Positions 7,271 to 16,090 of a DNA stretch of 64,000 nt are shown in pieces (position 1 is the stretch's first letter; the number at the start of each line of letters is the position of its first letter). A model generated the notes under the pieces. The model was not told the DNA's origin, ran no database searches, and saw only the letters and a list, made by a program, of their open reading frames with translations. The position numbers were made by a program, and so were the translations under genes. Where the stretch lies: positions 1,039,405 through 1,103,404 of the forward strand of contig NZ_CP093397.1 in the NCBI RefSeq assembly GCF_029027585.1. The letters are read 5' to 3'. This stretch comes from Sulfurimonas sp. Its GTDB lineage: Bacteria; Campylobacterota; Campylobacteria; Campylobacterales; Sulfurimonadaceae.

Positions 7271-8683
7271 CTAAGAAGGAATTAACTCATTCTCTATTGA
7301 AAGTAAATATTTTTCTACAGCTTCTTGTTTAGAATAGTCACTTTTACCAACTCTTTTGAGTACTGTATCTTCGTAGCTATCAAAAAAATCATCATAGCTT
7401 TCATCCTCAAATGGTAAATCAAATCTCATTCTATTTACAACATCACTTAGTTTGTCTAATCTTTGTATGATGTTATTTTTATATTCTTGAATAAACCCTT
7501 TTTCTTCCTCTTTTAAACTGTTGTCAATAAAACTAAAATCTAAATTTTTATATATTTTTCGAGCTAATTTTTTAAAGTCATTAAAGTATTGAATTTTTGA
7601 TATTTTATTCAGTTGTAAAAATTCTAGCATATCAAATAGACCTATTTTTTCAAACTCAAACTCATCATCTATAGCCATTGCCATATCTTGGGCATACTTA
7701 CCTTTATACATGCTTACATTCACAATATCATAAAACGGAGCTATTTCTAAGCCATTTTTATCAACAAAAAAAGATATGTTTTTACCATGAGCATCACTAT
7801 TTCCTAAAATGAGATTAATCATATTCCAAGTCACTAACTCTTTTTTAAACAAAAGAGGGATTTTTGCTTCCTCTGCAAGATTAAATAGTTTTTCAAACGA
7901 GACACCATCTCGTATATCTTTAGAGTTATATAATCGCTCATATTTATATGTTGATGGGTAACCTAATGCTTGAGTAGAGTCAATAATATGTAACCGTTCT
8001 ATATGCTTATCATTGATGAGTTTTCTGTCAAACCTCTCTACAAACAGAACATTCTCGCTTCCTAACTTCTTATACTCAACTTGGGCAACATTTATTCCTA
8101 CAGCTTTTGCGAGTTTAAGAGATAAGTACTCATTTAAAATTACATTCTCATTTTTCCGATTAAATTTAAGAATATGAGTAGAGCAAATATCTCCTTCTCC
8201 TAAACCGATAACACCATCAATAATCGCAACAGCTAATTTCTCTTGAACACCTGCAAGACTCAGTCTTAGTTCCTCATCCCAAAGTATAATAGATTGAACA
8301 TTTTTTTGAGATACCCTCTCTTCAAGTTCATCTAGTGGTATCTCTCTAAAACTTGTTGGTATATCAAGCTCTCTGCTCTGTGTAAAAGTTAATGCCCCTG
8401 TTGTTTCAGCACCAATATGTTTAAGTATAGAAAACTTATCGGATTTAGAAATTTGATAATAAATACTCATTTCATCTAAACCCTCTCCCTCTGGTAAGAG
8501 ATTTTCAACAAAAAGTTTAAAAGCATAATCCTCAAAACCGCTGAATTTTAAAGATGGACTTAACTCAAATCCCTCTTTAATCCAATTATCATCATAAACG
8601 AAGTTAAAGTTTTTTAATAAAGGTTCATATTGAAGTAATCCTACAAGAGTTTTTTTATAATAGACATATAGTTTTTGCATCAT
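7271..8683 (-). CDS. HipA-like serine/threonine kinase toxin (second copy)
   Basis: The protein has 470 residues with a full HipA layout. The N-terminal subdomain ('LYVYYKKTLVGLLQYEP', about 5-21) is followed by the activation and P-loop segment 'SLAGVQEKLAVAI' (142-154), 'FVERFDRK' (214-221), the catalytic loop 'LGNSDAHGKN' (293-302, D297) and 'APFYDI' (D319). About 110 residues after the kinase core form an acidic extension. It belongs to a different HipA subgroup from the 603-1850 protein, judged by length and motifs. The start overlaps the antitoxin stop by about one base. No disruption is seen; it is probably an active growth-arrest kinase with unknown target. Confidence 0.88.
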   Translation of the reverse strand: MMQKLYVYYKKTLVGLLQYEPLLKNFNFVYDDNWIKEGFELSPSLKFSGFEDYAFKLFVENLLPEGEGLDEMSIYYQISKSDKFSILKHIGAETTGALTFTQSRELDIPTSFREIPLDELEERVSQKNVQSIILWDEELRLSLAGVQEKLAVAIIDGVIGLGEGDICSTHILKFNRKNENVILNEYLSLKLAKAVGINVAQVEYKKLGSENVLFVERFDRKLINDKHIERLHIIDSTQALGYPSTYKYERLYNSKDIRDGVSFEKLFNLAEEAKIPLLFKKELVTWNMINLILGNSDAHGKNISFFVDKNGLEIAPFYDIVNVSMYKGKYAQDMAMAIDDEFEFEKIGLFDMLEFLQLNKISKIQYFNDFKKLARKIYKNLDFSFIDNSLKEEEKGFIQEYKNNIIQRLDKLSDVVNRMRFDLPFEDESYDDFFDSYEDTVLKRVGKSDYSKQEAVEKYLLSIENELIPS

Positions 8684-8934
8684 TAATCCTCAAACTTTAT
8701 TTTTATACCTAGCATTTTTGCAACATGAAGTGCTGTAGAGAGTCGAACACCTTTAAAACCTTTTTCTAGTTTCTGAAGAGTGACATTAGTAATTTGACAA
8801 AACGAGGAAGTTTCCATGATAGTAAGACCTAGCTCTGTTCTTTTTGCTTTAATCACTTTTGCAAAATCTTCTTCATTTTTTATATGCGTAAATGTAACTT
8901 TTGGGGTCGCTACAACTTTTTTACCTTTTGCCAT
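8683..8934 (-). CDS. HipB-like antitoxin (HTH) of the second module
   Basis: I choose the ATG at 8934 ('MAKGKKVVATPKV', 83 residues) because 'AAAGG' lies 8 bases upstream. The frame is open to 8994, but that segment overlaps the operators. The C-terminal two-thirds is an Xre-type HTH: 'DFAKVIKAKRTELGLTIMET' followed by 'CQITNVTLQKLEKG' and 'LHVAKMLGIKIKF', close to canonical HipB/YddM proteins. It should repress the promoter through the palindromes at 8951-9064 and inhibit the HipA kinase. Confidence 0.85.
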   Translation of the reverse strand: MAKGKKVVATPKVTFTHIKNEEDFAKVIKAKRTELGLTIMETSSFCQITNVTLQKLEKGFKGVRLSTALHVAKMLGIKIKFED

Positions 8935-8950
8935 CAAATAGCCTTTTATT

Positions 8951-9064
8951 AATACTTTAGTATTATTATAGCTAAGAAGTAGGGGAAAAGTCAATTATCA
9001 TATACTAAAGTATTAATATAATAAATTAACTACTAATATTTATATATATTAATACTTTAATATT
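8951..9064. promoter_or_regulatory. Three-copy palindromic operator of hipBA-2
   Basis: AATACTTTAGTATT lies at 8951-8964. The same 12-base core occurs in reverse orientation at 9002-9013 (ATACTAAAGTAT), and AATACTTTAATATT lies at 9051-9064. The spacing between centres is about 50 bases. The copies cover the region upstream of the antitoxin start, as expected for HipB-type autorepression. Confidence 0.7.
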
Positions 9065-9400
9065 ATTTAATAATCTATTGTTCCCTTAGTTCAAAGATAG
9101 TCTACTAGAAAATTGATATATGAGATACTTACAACTAATACATTCATCTATAAATAGGGCATGTTCAATTCCCTGAGGGTCCGCCAATTCAAATAGTAAG
9201 CGCAACACCTAGTTAAACTGCTACCTAATATACTTCTTTGCTTCAGAACTAATATTTCTTAATTCATTACTGCAAAAAGCTAGAAGATGTCTAATCTATA
9301 GGGGACATTCCATTTTTCTTTTTACACTAATTTCATATCCCTAGTTTTTTTATTTGTTATTTTAGGAATAAGAAAACTGATTTTATTACCTTCATTTAGA
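9065..9400. other. Non-coding stretch with att-like copy 2
   Basis: No gene is seen. It contains the tRNA-3'-end-like sequence at 9164-9186. The 20-30 bases before it ('cattcatctata...') resemble the bases before copy 1 near 1890. The remainder is AT-rich without recognisable signals. Confidence 0.45.
9164..9186 (+). other. att-like site: displaced 3' end of a tRNA gene (copy 2)
   Basis: It is identical to 1917-1939 except that the last part reads CCGCCA instead of CCACCA. As in copy 1, no matching 5' half of a tRNA is present. The two copies are 7.25 kb apart in direct orientation and bracket the caspase/IS, integrase and hipBA-2 block. Confidence 0.7.
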
Positions 9401-11287
9401 CTAAATCGTAGGAAACAATAATCGCATTTTCGCTTTCATCTTTGTATTTAACTGTTTTAAAAGTTCGGCATTATATGAACCAATATTTGAATCTATTGTT
9501 TTAATAGTAGGATCTGCAACACCGGGATACCTAGGATCTGCTCCTATTAAATTTGGATTAAGCACTGTTTTTACTATCTGCTGTGTGGCAACTGCATATT
9601 TTCGTGCTGTCCAAGCTGGAGTTCCCTCTTTAACAGCTGAATCGACATTAGTTACAGATATTGAAATTGTGTAGTCACTATTAAGGCTAATATCAAATAA
9701 ACGCATCTGCTGAGGGAAGTTAAATAAAGATGATGTTTCAACCTGCCAAAAACCTTGCTCTGCATTATCATGAACAAATGCTTTAACAGTATTTACATGT
9801 CTATGACCTGCTGTCCACATCAAAAGATTTGGATGACTATGCAGCTCAGTTATTAAATCTGTTAGCGTTACGGCATTTTCTATTTTTGCTGATGGAGTAC
9901 GACTATTCTCATACCAGTCCATAAAAGTATCACCTGAGCCATCTTCATTTGCATAGGGACTTACAGCTATTGGAACATGACAAGCAATAATCATTAGTTG
10001 TCCAGCACTACTGCCAGATGCAAGTTCTTCCTTTAACCAAGTCCATCTATCCTCATCAAGAAAACCACGCCCATGAATACTATGATCACCATCGTCTTCT
10101 CTTTGAGTATCATCAAGAACAATAACCTTTATTGGAAGTTCTGATTTAGGTATAAAACTATAACAAGCAAAGTCAGGTTGTTTCCCAGATGGAACTAAGT
10201 TAAAACCATGACCAACTGGACTACTTGTTGTGTTGAAAAATTCCTGAGCCCATTGTGCTTTTGTCAATGAGCGACGATTAACATCAGGAACTACAGTAGG
10301 TGCTGAGACAAAATCTGTAACTGGACCAGCTTTTATCATATCACCCCTAGGAGTTGAGCCATCTAAAACACCCATATAGTAAAGAGGTGGATTCATGTTG
10401 TATATCTTACCAGCATTAGCAAGAGAGTTTGACATTGCAATAATTTCATCGCTAACATAACTTTCTCTTAAATTTCCTTCATCTGGAGGAATTGAACCCA
10501 TCCAAAAATGGTCATGATTACCAATTGCTTGATACCATGGAATCTCAGGATCAAGTCCAGCTGCTTTATAAGGCTTCTGATAGTCGATAGTCTTCTCGCC
10601 AACATGAACTCCAGAACTTGGAGTAATAACCTTGCCATCTAGTACATCTATATACCATCTAGTTTCATTATACTGAGTGCTATTACATGTGTCTCCAAGT
10701 GAAATTCCAAAATCAATTGAATCTTGTTTATGTAGAGCATTTACCGTCTGAATTACAGCATCAAGCACATGAGTTGTATAGAGCATTGATGGTGAATAGA
10801 CTGAAGTAATTTTATCCTCAAAATCTACGCCAAATTTATCTCCAACAACATTTGCGGGTTGTAAATACATCAACTGAGAAGGAGATTCTTTATCAATAAG
10901 ATGTATATCAGTAATAGCGAAGAACTTTAATAATCTAACAGATTCATTAGCTACTGGCTTTGTGTAAGAGGTAGGCATAATATCTAAACGAACTGGAGCA
11001 CTAAGCACATTTTCATCATATGACCAAACCCCATATCCTTTTGAATCATATTCTGAAATATTTTGAAGATTTTTTGGAACAATAATTGAGGAAAAAGTTT
11101 GACTTAATTTAACTCTTCTTTGTAGTGTCGTTAAAACAGTAGAATCAATTGGATATCCAGATGGCTCTACAGAAGGTTCTGACGAATCTAAACTACTACA
11201 TCCTCCTAAATATATAAGAGAAAGCGCACCAGATGAATATTTTAAAAAATCTCGTCGTGCTAGAGTATCAATATTTTTACTTGACAT
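9401..11287 (-). CDS. Tat-exported metallophosphoesterase (TIGR03768-like)
   Basis: The protein has 628 residues. The N-terminus has a twin-arginine motif 'ARRDFLKY' (11-18), a hydrophobic stretch and a lipobox-like 'YLGGC' (27-31), so a folded lipoprotein exported by Tat is likely. Calcineurin-like metallophosphoesterase motifs follow in order: 'AITDIHLID', 'GDTCNS', 'IGNHDHFW', 'ACHVPIA' and 'AGHRHVNT'. The substrate is unknown. The family name is from memory of similar large Tat metallophosphoesterases. It is transcribed convergently with hipBA-2 cargo and divergently from the GH1 gene, and is probably acquired cargo. Confidence 0.8.
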   Translation of the reverse strand: MSSKNIDTLARRDFLKYSSGALSLIYLGGCSSLDSSEPSVEPSGYPIDSTVLTTLQRRVKLSQTFSSIIVPKNLQNISEYDSKGYGVWSYDENVLSAPVRLDIMPTSYTKPVANESVRLLKFFAITDIHLIDKESPSQLMYLQPANVVGDKFGVDFEDKITSVYSPSMLYTTHVLDAVIQTVNALHKQDSIDFGISLGDTCNSTQYNETRWYIDVLDGKVITPSSGVHVGEKTIDYQKPYKAAGLDPEIPWYQAIGNHDHFWMGSIPPDEGNLRESYVSDEIIAMSNSLANAGKIYNMNPPLYYMGVLDGSTPRGDMIKAGPVTDFVSAPTVVPDVNRRSLTKAQWAQEFFNTTSSPVGHGFNLVPSGKQPDFACYSFIPKSELPIKVIVLDDTQREDDGDHSIHGRGFLDEDRWTWLKEELASGSSAGQLMIIACHVPIAVSPYANEDGSGDTFMDWYENSRTPSAKIENAVTLTDLITELHSHPNLLMWTAGHRHVNTVKAFVHDNAEQGFWQVETSSLFNFPQQMRLFDISLNSDYTISISVTNVDSAVKEGTPAWTARKYAVATQQIVKTVLNPNLIGADPRYPGVADPTIKTIDSNIGSYNAELLKQLNTKMKAKMRLLFPTI

Positions 11288-11478
11288 TTAAGTATCCTAT
11301 TTTAAATTATATATAGATTCGAAATCCGCAAATTATAGCAACTATTCTATAAAGATTATATTAACAACAAATGCTCAAGTTTTTAAATTTTAAGTGCAAT
11401 TTTTGGAAATATGCTACAATTATCCTAATGAAAATATAATAATTAATATAAGACTTCAACATATAACAAAGTCATTTT

Positions 11479-11493
11479 AGGAGCATTATCATA
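11479..11493 (+). promoter_or_regulatory. RBS and putative non-AUG start of the GH1 gene
   Basis: AGGAG (11479-11483) is followed after 7 bases by ATA (11491) and after 4 bases by ATC (11488), in the frame of the beta-glucosidase. There is no ATG, GTG, TTG or CTG in that frame between the stop at 11464 and the ATG at 11668, yet essential GH1 sequence is encoded from about 11545 onward. Confidence 0.55.
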
Positions 11494-12918
11494 GATATAA
11501 TTTACGACCAAAAAAAGATATTACAAGCCGCAACATACGCAAAGCCAAAGTTTCCAGATGACTTTTGTTGGGGTGTCGCATCAGCTGCTTATCAGATTGA
11601 GGGCTCACCAGATGCAGATGGCAAAGGCAAATCAATTTGGGATACTTACTCACACATACCTGGTAAGATGAAAAATAATGATACTGGAGATATTGCCATT
11701 GATCACTACCGTCGGTACAAAGAAGATATACGGTTAATGAAAGAAATGGGAGTAGATGCTTACAGATTTTCCATATCTTGGCCTCGCATATTTCCAAATG
11801 GCGATGGGATGCCAAATCCAAAAGGGCTTGATTTTTATAGTAAACTTGTTGACGAATTGCTCAAGGCTGGCATTAAGCCATTTGCTACGCTATATCACTG
11901 GGATTTGCCACAAGCACTTCAAGATAAAGGAGGATGGCAATCTCGTGATACTGCTTACGCATTTGGAGAGTATGCTGGTTATATTGCTGAAAATCTAAGT
12001 GATAGAGTAAATAACTTCTTCACAATCAATGAGTTTCAAAATCTTGTCGACATGGGACACCGTGGTATAGATATGGTAGTTCAAGGCAAACCTGTTAAAA
12101 TTGAGCTCGCACCAGGCTTAAAGCTCAATCAAAAATCGCTGAATCAAGTTGCTCACAATGCCGTACTTGCTCATGGTATGGCAGTCCAAGCAATACGTGC
12201 ATCAGGAAAACCTGGCACTAAAGTTGGACCAGCAGAAGTGATGTTCTGTGGTGTGCCAATAATTGATACACCTGAAAATGTTAAAGCAGCCGAGAAAGTG
12301 ACGCGACACCTAAACGCACGATTTTTAGATGTTATGCAAACTGGTAAATATTGCAAATCGTACCTCGAAGAAGCTGGCAAAGATGCACCAGAATTCACAG
12401 ATGAAGACTTAAAAATAATCTCTTCTCCAGTAGATTTCATAGGTATTAATGTATATATACCAAAAATGTATGTTATGGCATCTGATAATAAAGCAGGTTA
12501 TGAAGAAATACCCATGAATGTATCTCATCCTAAGATGTCATCACCTTGGCATACATTTTCACCAGAAGTACTTTACTGGGCAGCTCGCCTAACAGACTCA
12601 ATATGGAATCCAAAGGAAATTTATATTACCGAAAATGGTTGTGCTACAAGTGATGTGGTAGATGCTAATGGCAAAGTTTTCGATGAAGATCGTGTTATGT
12701 ACTTGCGTAATGCAATGGGGCAATTGCAAAGAGCAACTTCAGAGGGCATACCAGTAAAAGGTAACTTTGTATGGAGTGCATTCGATAATTTGGAGTGGAC
12801 AGGTGGCTATGGTACACGTTTTGGCTTAATACATGTAGACTATGAAACGCAAAAACGTACTCCAAAATTGAGTGCAGCTTGGTTCAAAGAAGCTGCAAGA
12901 TGCAATGCGGTAGTATAA
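11491..12918 (+). CDS. GH1 family beta-glucosidase
   Basis: A glycoside hydrolase family 1 enzyme that should hydrolyse terminal beta-glucosides. From an ATA at 11491 it would have 475 residues, the normal GH1 size. Starting at the first ATG (11668) would lose the conserved 'FPDDFCWGVASAAYQIEG' strand. Later motifs: 'RFSISWPRIFPNG', 'TLYHWDLPQAL', the acid/base Glu in 'FTINEF' (about 12020-12035), the nucleophile Glu in 'IYITENGCA' (about 12625) and 'VWSAFDNLEWTGGYGTRFGL'. The usual 'NEP' reads 'NEF'. GH1 enzymes are not expected in Campylobacterota and base use is somewhat less AT-rich than the neighbours, so I infer horizontal transfer. Either an unusual start codon or a start-codon mutation must be invoked. 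Confidence 0.85.
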   Translation: MDIIYDQKKILQAATYAKPKFPDDFCWGVASAAYQIEGSPDADGKGKSIWDTYSHIPGKMKNNDTGDIAIDHYRRYKEDIRLMKEMGVDAYRFSISWPRIFPNGDGMPNPKGLDFYSKLVDELLKAGIKPFATLYHWDLPQALQDKGGWQSRDTAYAFGEYAGYIAENLSDRVNNFFTINEFQNLVDMGHRGIDMVVQGKPVKIELAPGLKLNQKSLNQVAHNAVLAHGMAVQAIRASGKPGTKVGPAEVMFCGVPIIDTPENVKAAEKVTRHLNARFLDVMQTGKYCKSYLEEAGKDAPEFTDEDLKIISSPVDFIGINVYIPKMYVMASDNKAGYEEIPMNVSHPKMSSPWHTFSPEVLYWAARLTDSIWNPKEIYITENGCATSDVVDANGKVFDEDRVMYLRNAMGQLQRATSEGIPVKGNFVWSAFDNLEWTGGYGTRFGLIHVDYETQKRTPKLSAAWFKEAARCNAVV

Positions 12919-13154
12919 ATAAATAACAAACACTCTGGATAGTAGAACATTTTCGCTACTAAAAATAATTATTTAGCCTGAAATATTTTACTTTAAATCT
13001 ACTTTTCAGACTCTCGTATTTTTCATTAAGCCTAAAATAACAATAATGGACAATTTATTCTATTTTAATGAATAAATAAATTGACAAAAAAAAAGAAGAT
13101 TTTTTAGTATTCTATCTATTATAATAGCGTTTAAATTTAATATGAGGACTTGTT
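12919..13154. promoter_or_regulatory. Intergenic region with promoter of the biotin carboxylase gene
   Basis: A TATAAT at 13120-13125 sits about 30 bases before the ATG at 13155, and 'GAGGA' lies at 13143-13147 as RBS. No terminator hairpin after GH1 is obvious. Confidence 0.45.
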
Positions 13155-14624
13155 ATGAAAAGAATTTCTAAAGTGTTAGTAGCCAATAGAGGAGAAATAG
13201 CTCTGAGAATTATAAGAGCATGTAAAGAACTTGAAATAAAATCGGTAGTTATCTTTTCCGAAGATGATGTAAATGGAATATGGGTGCCACGAGCTGATGA
13301 GTGTTATCCTATACTTGGTAATCCTGTAGATGCATATCTGAAGTATGATAGAATAATTGATCTAGCAAAAAAATCAAACTGTGATGCTATCCATCCAGGT
13401 TACGGTTTCTTGTCAGAGAGTGCTGAATTTGCACAAGCGTGTATAGATAATGATTTGATTTTTATAGGACCAAAACCAAAACACATAGAACTATTTGGAG
13501 ATAAAATGGCTTCAAAAGTTGCTATGAAAAAGATAAATGTTCCTGTATTAGAAGGGACAAACAGCCCTATTATTGATATAAAAGAAGGTAAGAGAATTGC
13601 TTTAGAAATAGGTTATCCCATTATAATTAAAGCAGCATTTGGTGGTGGTGGAAGGGGTATGAGAATTGTTCATTTTGCTAATGATTTTTCTAAAATGTTT
13701 GAATCTGCTACTAATGAGTCTATAAAATATTTTGGTAAAGGGGATGTTTTTATAGAAAAATATGTTCAAAACCCTAGACATATAGAGATACAAGTTATTG
13801 CCGATCAATATGGAAATGTAGTTCATTTAGGTGAAAGAGACTGCTCTATTCAACGACGACATCAAAAAGTAATAGAGATAACACCTTCCCCGCTATTAAA
13901 TGATAAAGTTAGACAAAGTCTTTGTGATATTTCTGTTAATGCTATGAAAGAACTTGGGTATGAGAGTGTAGGAACTGTTGAATTTTTAGTTGATGAAAAA
14001 GATAATGCATACTTTATAGAGATGAATACGAGAGTGCAAGTTGAACATCCCGTGACAGAGATAGTGACTGGTGTTGATATTATCCAAAGAATGATAGAGA
14101 TAGCTTCTGGGGATAAATTAAAATATAAACAAAGCGAAATACAATTTAGAGGGTACGCTATAGAATTTAGAATCAATTCTGAAGATCCTCAAAATAATTT
14201 TATGCCTACATCTGGAGTGGTAAAAAAATATTTAACACCGGGTGGTCCTGGAGTAAGGCTTGATACTAGTTTGTATTCAGGATATGAATTACCGACATGC
14301 TATGATTCAATGCTTGGAAAGTTGATTGTTTGGGCGCTTGACTGGAAAGGTGCAGTTCAAAAAGCTAGACGAGCATTGGATGAGTTCCACATAGAAGGGT
14401 TCAAAACAAATATACAACTCCATAGAGAGATTGCGAAAGATGAAAGTTTTAAAAATGGAAAATTCGATACGGGATATTTAGACATGAATATGAATAAGTT
14501 TGATTTAGGGGCAAAAAGCTCTATCGCAAATGAAGAGGAGAAATCTCTTGAATTAAAAAATTTAATTAAGAAAATAAAAGAAAATAATTTAGTATCACTT
14601 AAAAATAAATTTATTCTTTATTAA
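13155..14624 (+). CDS. Biotin carboxylase (pyruvate carboxylase subunit A / AccC-like)
   Basis: This 489-residue ATP-grasp enzyme carboxylates biotin on a carrier protein. It shows 'VLVANRGEIALRIIRACKEL' (8-27), 'DAIHPGYGFLSE', the glycine loop 'AAFGGGGRGMRIV', 'GERDCSIQRRHQKVIE', 'EMNTRVQVEHPVTE' and 'RINSEDP'. All expected catalytic elements are present. It is longer than AccC (about 450), with a charged C-terminal tail, and so is closer to the two-subunit pyruvate carboxylase PycA type. No biotin carrier or carboxyltransferase gene lies nearby, so it is an orphan within the island. It may be a second, acquired copy. Confidence 0.82.
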   Translation: MKRISKVLVANRGEIALRIIRACKELEIKSVVIFSEDDVNGIWVPRADECYPILGNPVDAYLKYDRIIDLAKKSNCDAIHPGYGFLSESAEFAQACIDNDLIFIGPKPKHIELFGDKMASKVAMKKINVPVLEGTNSPIIDIKEGKRIALEIGYPIIIKAAFGGGGRGMRIVHFANDFSKMFESATNESIKYFGKGDVFIEKYVQNPRHIEIQVIADQYGNVVHLGERDCSIQRRHQKVIEITPSPLLNDKVRQSLCDISVNAMKELGYESVGTVEFLVDEKDNAYFIEMNTRVQVEHPVTEIVTGVDIIQRMIEIASGDKLKYKQSEIQFRGYAIEFRINSEDPQNNFMPTSGVVKKYLTPGGPGVRLDTSLYSGYELPTCYDSMLGKLIVWALDWKGAVQKARRALDEFHIEGFKTNIQLHREIAKDESFKNGKFDTGYLDMNMNKFDLGAKSSIANEEEKSLELKNLIKKIKENNLVSLKNKFILY

Positions 14625-14676
14625 GTTATCTTTTTTAAGCATCTATCTCCTTTCAATAACTTGAAAAAAGACTTTT

Positions 14677-14704
14677 TAGGCAGCTTTCATACTGCCTATT
14701 TTAA
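14677..14704 (+). terminator. Rho-independent terminator after biotin carboxylase gene
   Basis: The stem TAGGCAG (14677-14683) / CTGCCTA (14692-14698) has an 8-base loop followed by TTTT. It lies 53 bases after the biotin carboxylase stop. Confidence 0.7.
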
Positions 14705-14781
14705 CTCCGCTCATGACACTACAAATGCTATAGACTAATACAACTAATACAGTTAATTACTTATTTTTGCTATAATTTTTT

Positions 14782-15657
14782 ATGCATAAAAATACACTGC
14801 AAAAAAACACTAAAATTGCTAATAGTATAATGTACTATATTTACACTCATATAGATGTAGATATTGATATAAATGAGTTAAGTAAAAATCTTAATATTAG
14901 TAAATTTCATATGCATAAAGTTTTTAAAAATATATTTGGAAAAAATATTTATGAGAGTATAAAATCTATAAGACTTCAAAAAGCAGCTAGTTTGCTTTTA
15001 ACGAATAAATATTCAACTATTTCGGAAGTGGCAAACTTATGCGGATATAGTTCCCATTCTTCATTTATAAAAGCTTTTAGAAACAAGTTTGAATCTTCTC
15101 CAAAAGAGTGGAGAAATGGAGCATATAAAAAATACTCGAATTCAATCTTACAAGATTCTAATATATCTACAGAAACTAGTATTGATTTTTCAAATATTAT
15201 AGCTACTATTGTTGATATGCCAGAAATGAAAAGTTATTATATACGAAATAATAGCTATATAAATAATGTTAAAGAGACTTGGCAGAAACTATATACGCTG
15301 ATTTTAAACAATAAAGTAAAAAAGTATCAAATGATAGCTTTATTGCATGAAAATCCGACTATAACTGATTTAAATAACTATCAATATATAGCTTGTATCA
15401 AAACAGACGAAAAAGAAGATATATTAACACAACGATTACCCAAATTCAAAATATCAAATGGTGTATACGCAAAATTTGATTTACAAGGTAAGGGTGAAGA
15501 TATACTAAGATTTATACAATGGGTATATCACGATTGGCTAGTTAATAGTGAGTATGAGACAACAACAAAGCCTTCATATATTATTTATCACAAGAATAAT
15601 TATCTAAATAATGAAAATTTATTTGATATTAGTTATTATATATCAATTAAATTTTAA
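14782..15657 (+). CDS. AraC-family regulator with GyrI-like effector-binding domain
   Basis: The protein has 291 residues. The N-terminal AraC DNA-binding domain (about 10-115) has two helix-turn-helix motifs: 'LSKNLNISKFHMHKVFKN' and 'ISEVANLCGYSSHSSFIKAF' followed by 'SPKEWR'. The C-terminal half (about 135-290) resembles the Rob/SoxS-linked GyrI effector domain: 'IVDMPEMKSYYIRNN', 'ALLHENPTITDLNNYQYIACI', 'GVYAKFDLQGKGEDI' and 'WVYHDWL'. This layout usually senses small or amphipathic molecules. A TATAAT-like 'tataat' lies just before the ATG (14771-14776). No adjacent target gene is evident. Confidence 0.83.
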   Translation: MHKNTLQKNTKIANSIMYYIYTHIDVDIDINELSKNLNISKFHMHKVFKNIFGKNIYESIKSIRLQKAASLLLTNKYSTISEVANLCGYSSHSSFIKAFRNKFESSPKEWRNGAYKKYSNSILQDSNISTETSIDFSNIIATIVDMPEMKSYYIRNNSYINNVKETWQKLYTLILNNKVKKYQMIALLHENPTITDLNNYQYIACIKTDEKEDILTQRLPKFKISNGVYAKFDLQGKGEDILRFIQWVYHDWLVNSEYETTTKPSYIIYHKNNYLNNENLFDISYYISIKF

Positions 15658-15753
15658 TAAATCTTTATTCTTTGTGATAAAGGATTTAAAGTACATAAAA
15701 CTACGATATATTGGTAGCTAAAAAGAATGGCAAAAAGTTAGGAATTCAGAGAT

Positions 15754-15950
15754 ATAAATCCAAACAATACTACAAGTCTGAGTTAAAAAATAAATTTGCG
15801 ACATATTATCATTGGGATGATGAGTAATGTCTTCAACAAGCTATTTGGGTTGCCAAGAAGAATGAATTTGACTTGAAATCAGTTCAAGGGTGGTCAGAGA
15901 AAGAAAAATATTTAGAAAAGTTTAAAATATTTAAAAATGCTCTGTTATAA
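15754..15950 (+). pseudogene. Degenerate C-terminal ORF remnant with repeat copy C
   Basis: Bases 15755-15799 match about 40 bases of repeats A and B ('caaacaatactacaag', then 'ctgagttaaaaaataaattt'). The frame then diverges to 'ATYYHWDDE', hits TAA at 15825-15827, and continues in the same frame as 'CLQQAIWVAKKNEFDLKS...' to TAA at 15948-15950. It looks like two fused gene tails with an in-frame nonsense codon. The family is not recognised. Confidence 0.5.
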
Positions 15951-15958
15951 AACAAGTA

Positions 15959-16090
15959 ACTTTAATTTTTAGGGGCTAAAAAATAAATATTATCTCATTA
16001 GTTCCTTAAATAAGATACCTTCAATTCCATGATAGTCCACTATTTTTTTTATATAATCCCCTTATAGGCGATATTTACAAAGATTTTTCA
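15959..16090 (+). repeat. Element-border repeat, copy 2 with decayed att-like core
   Basis: It starts with 19 bases identical to 1844-1862. At 16020-16042 it has a tRNA-3'-end-like core with about four differences from copy 1, then 'aatccccttata' (16055-16066). 'ttggtcgcaa' near 16132 repeats that near 2063. This appears to be the old right edge of the island before core genes resume. Confidence 0.6.
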
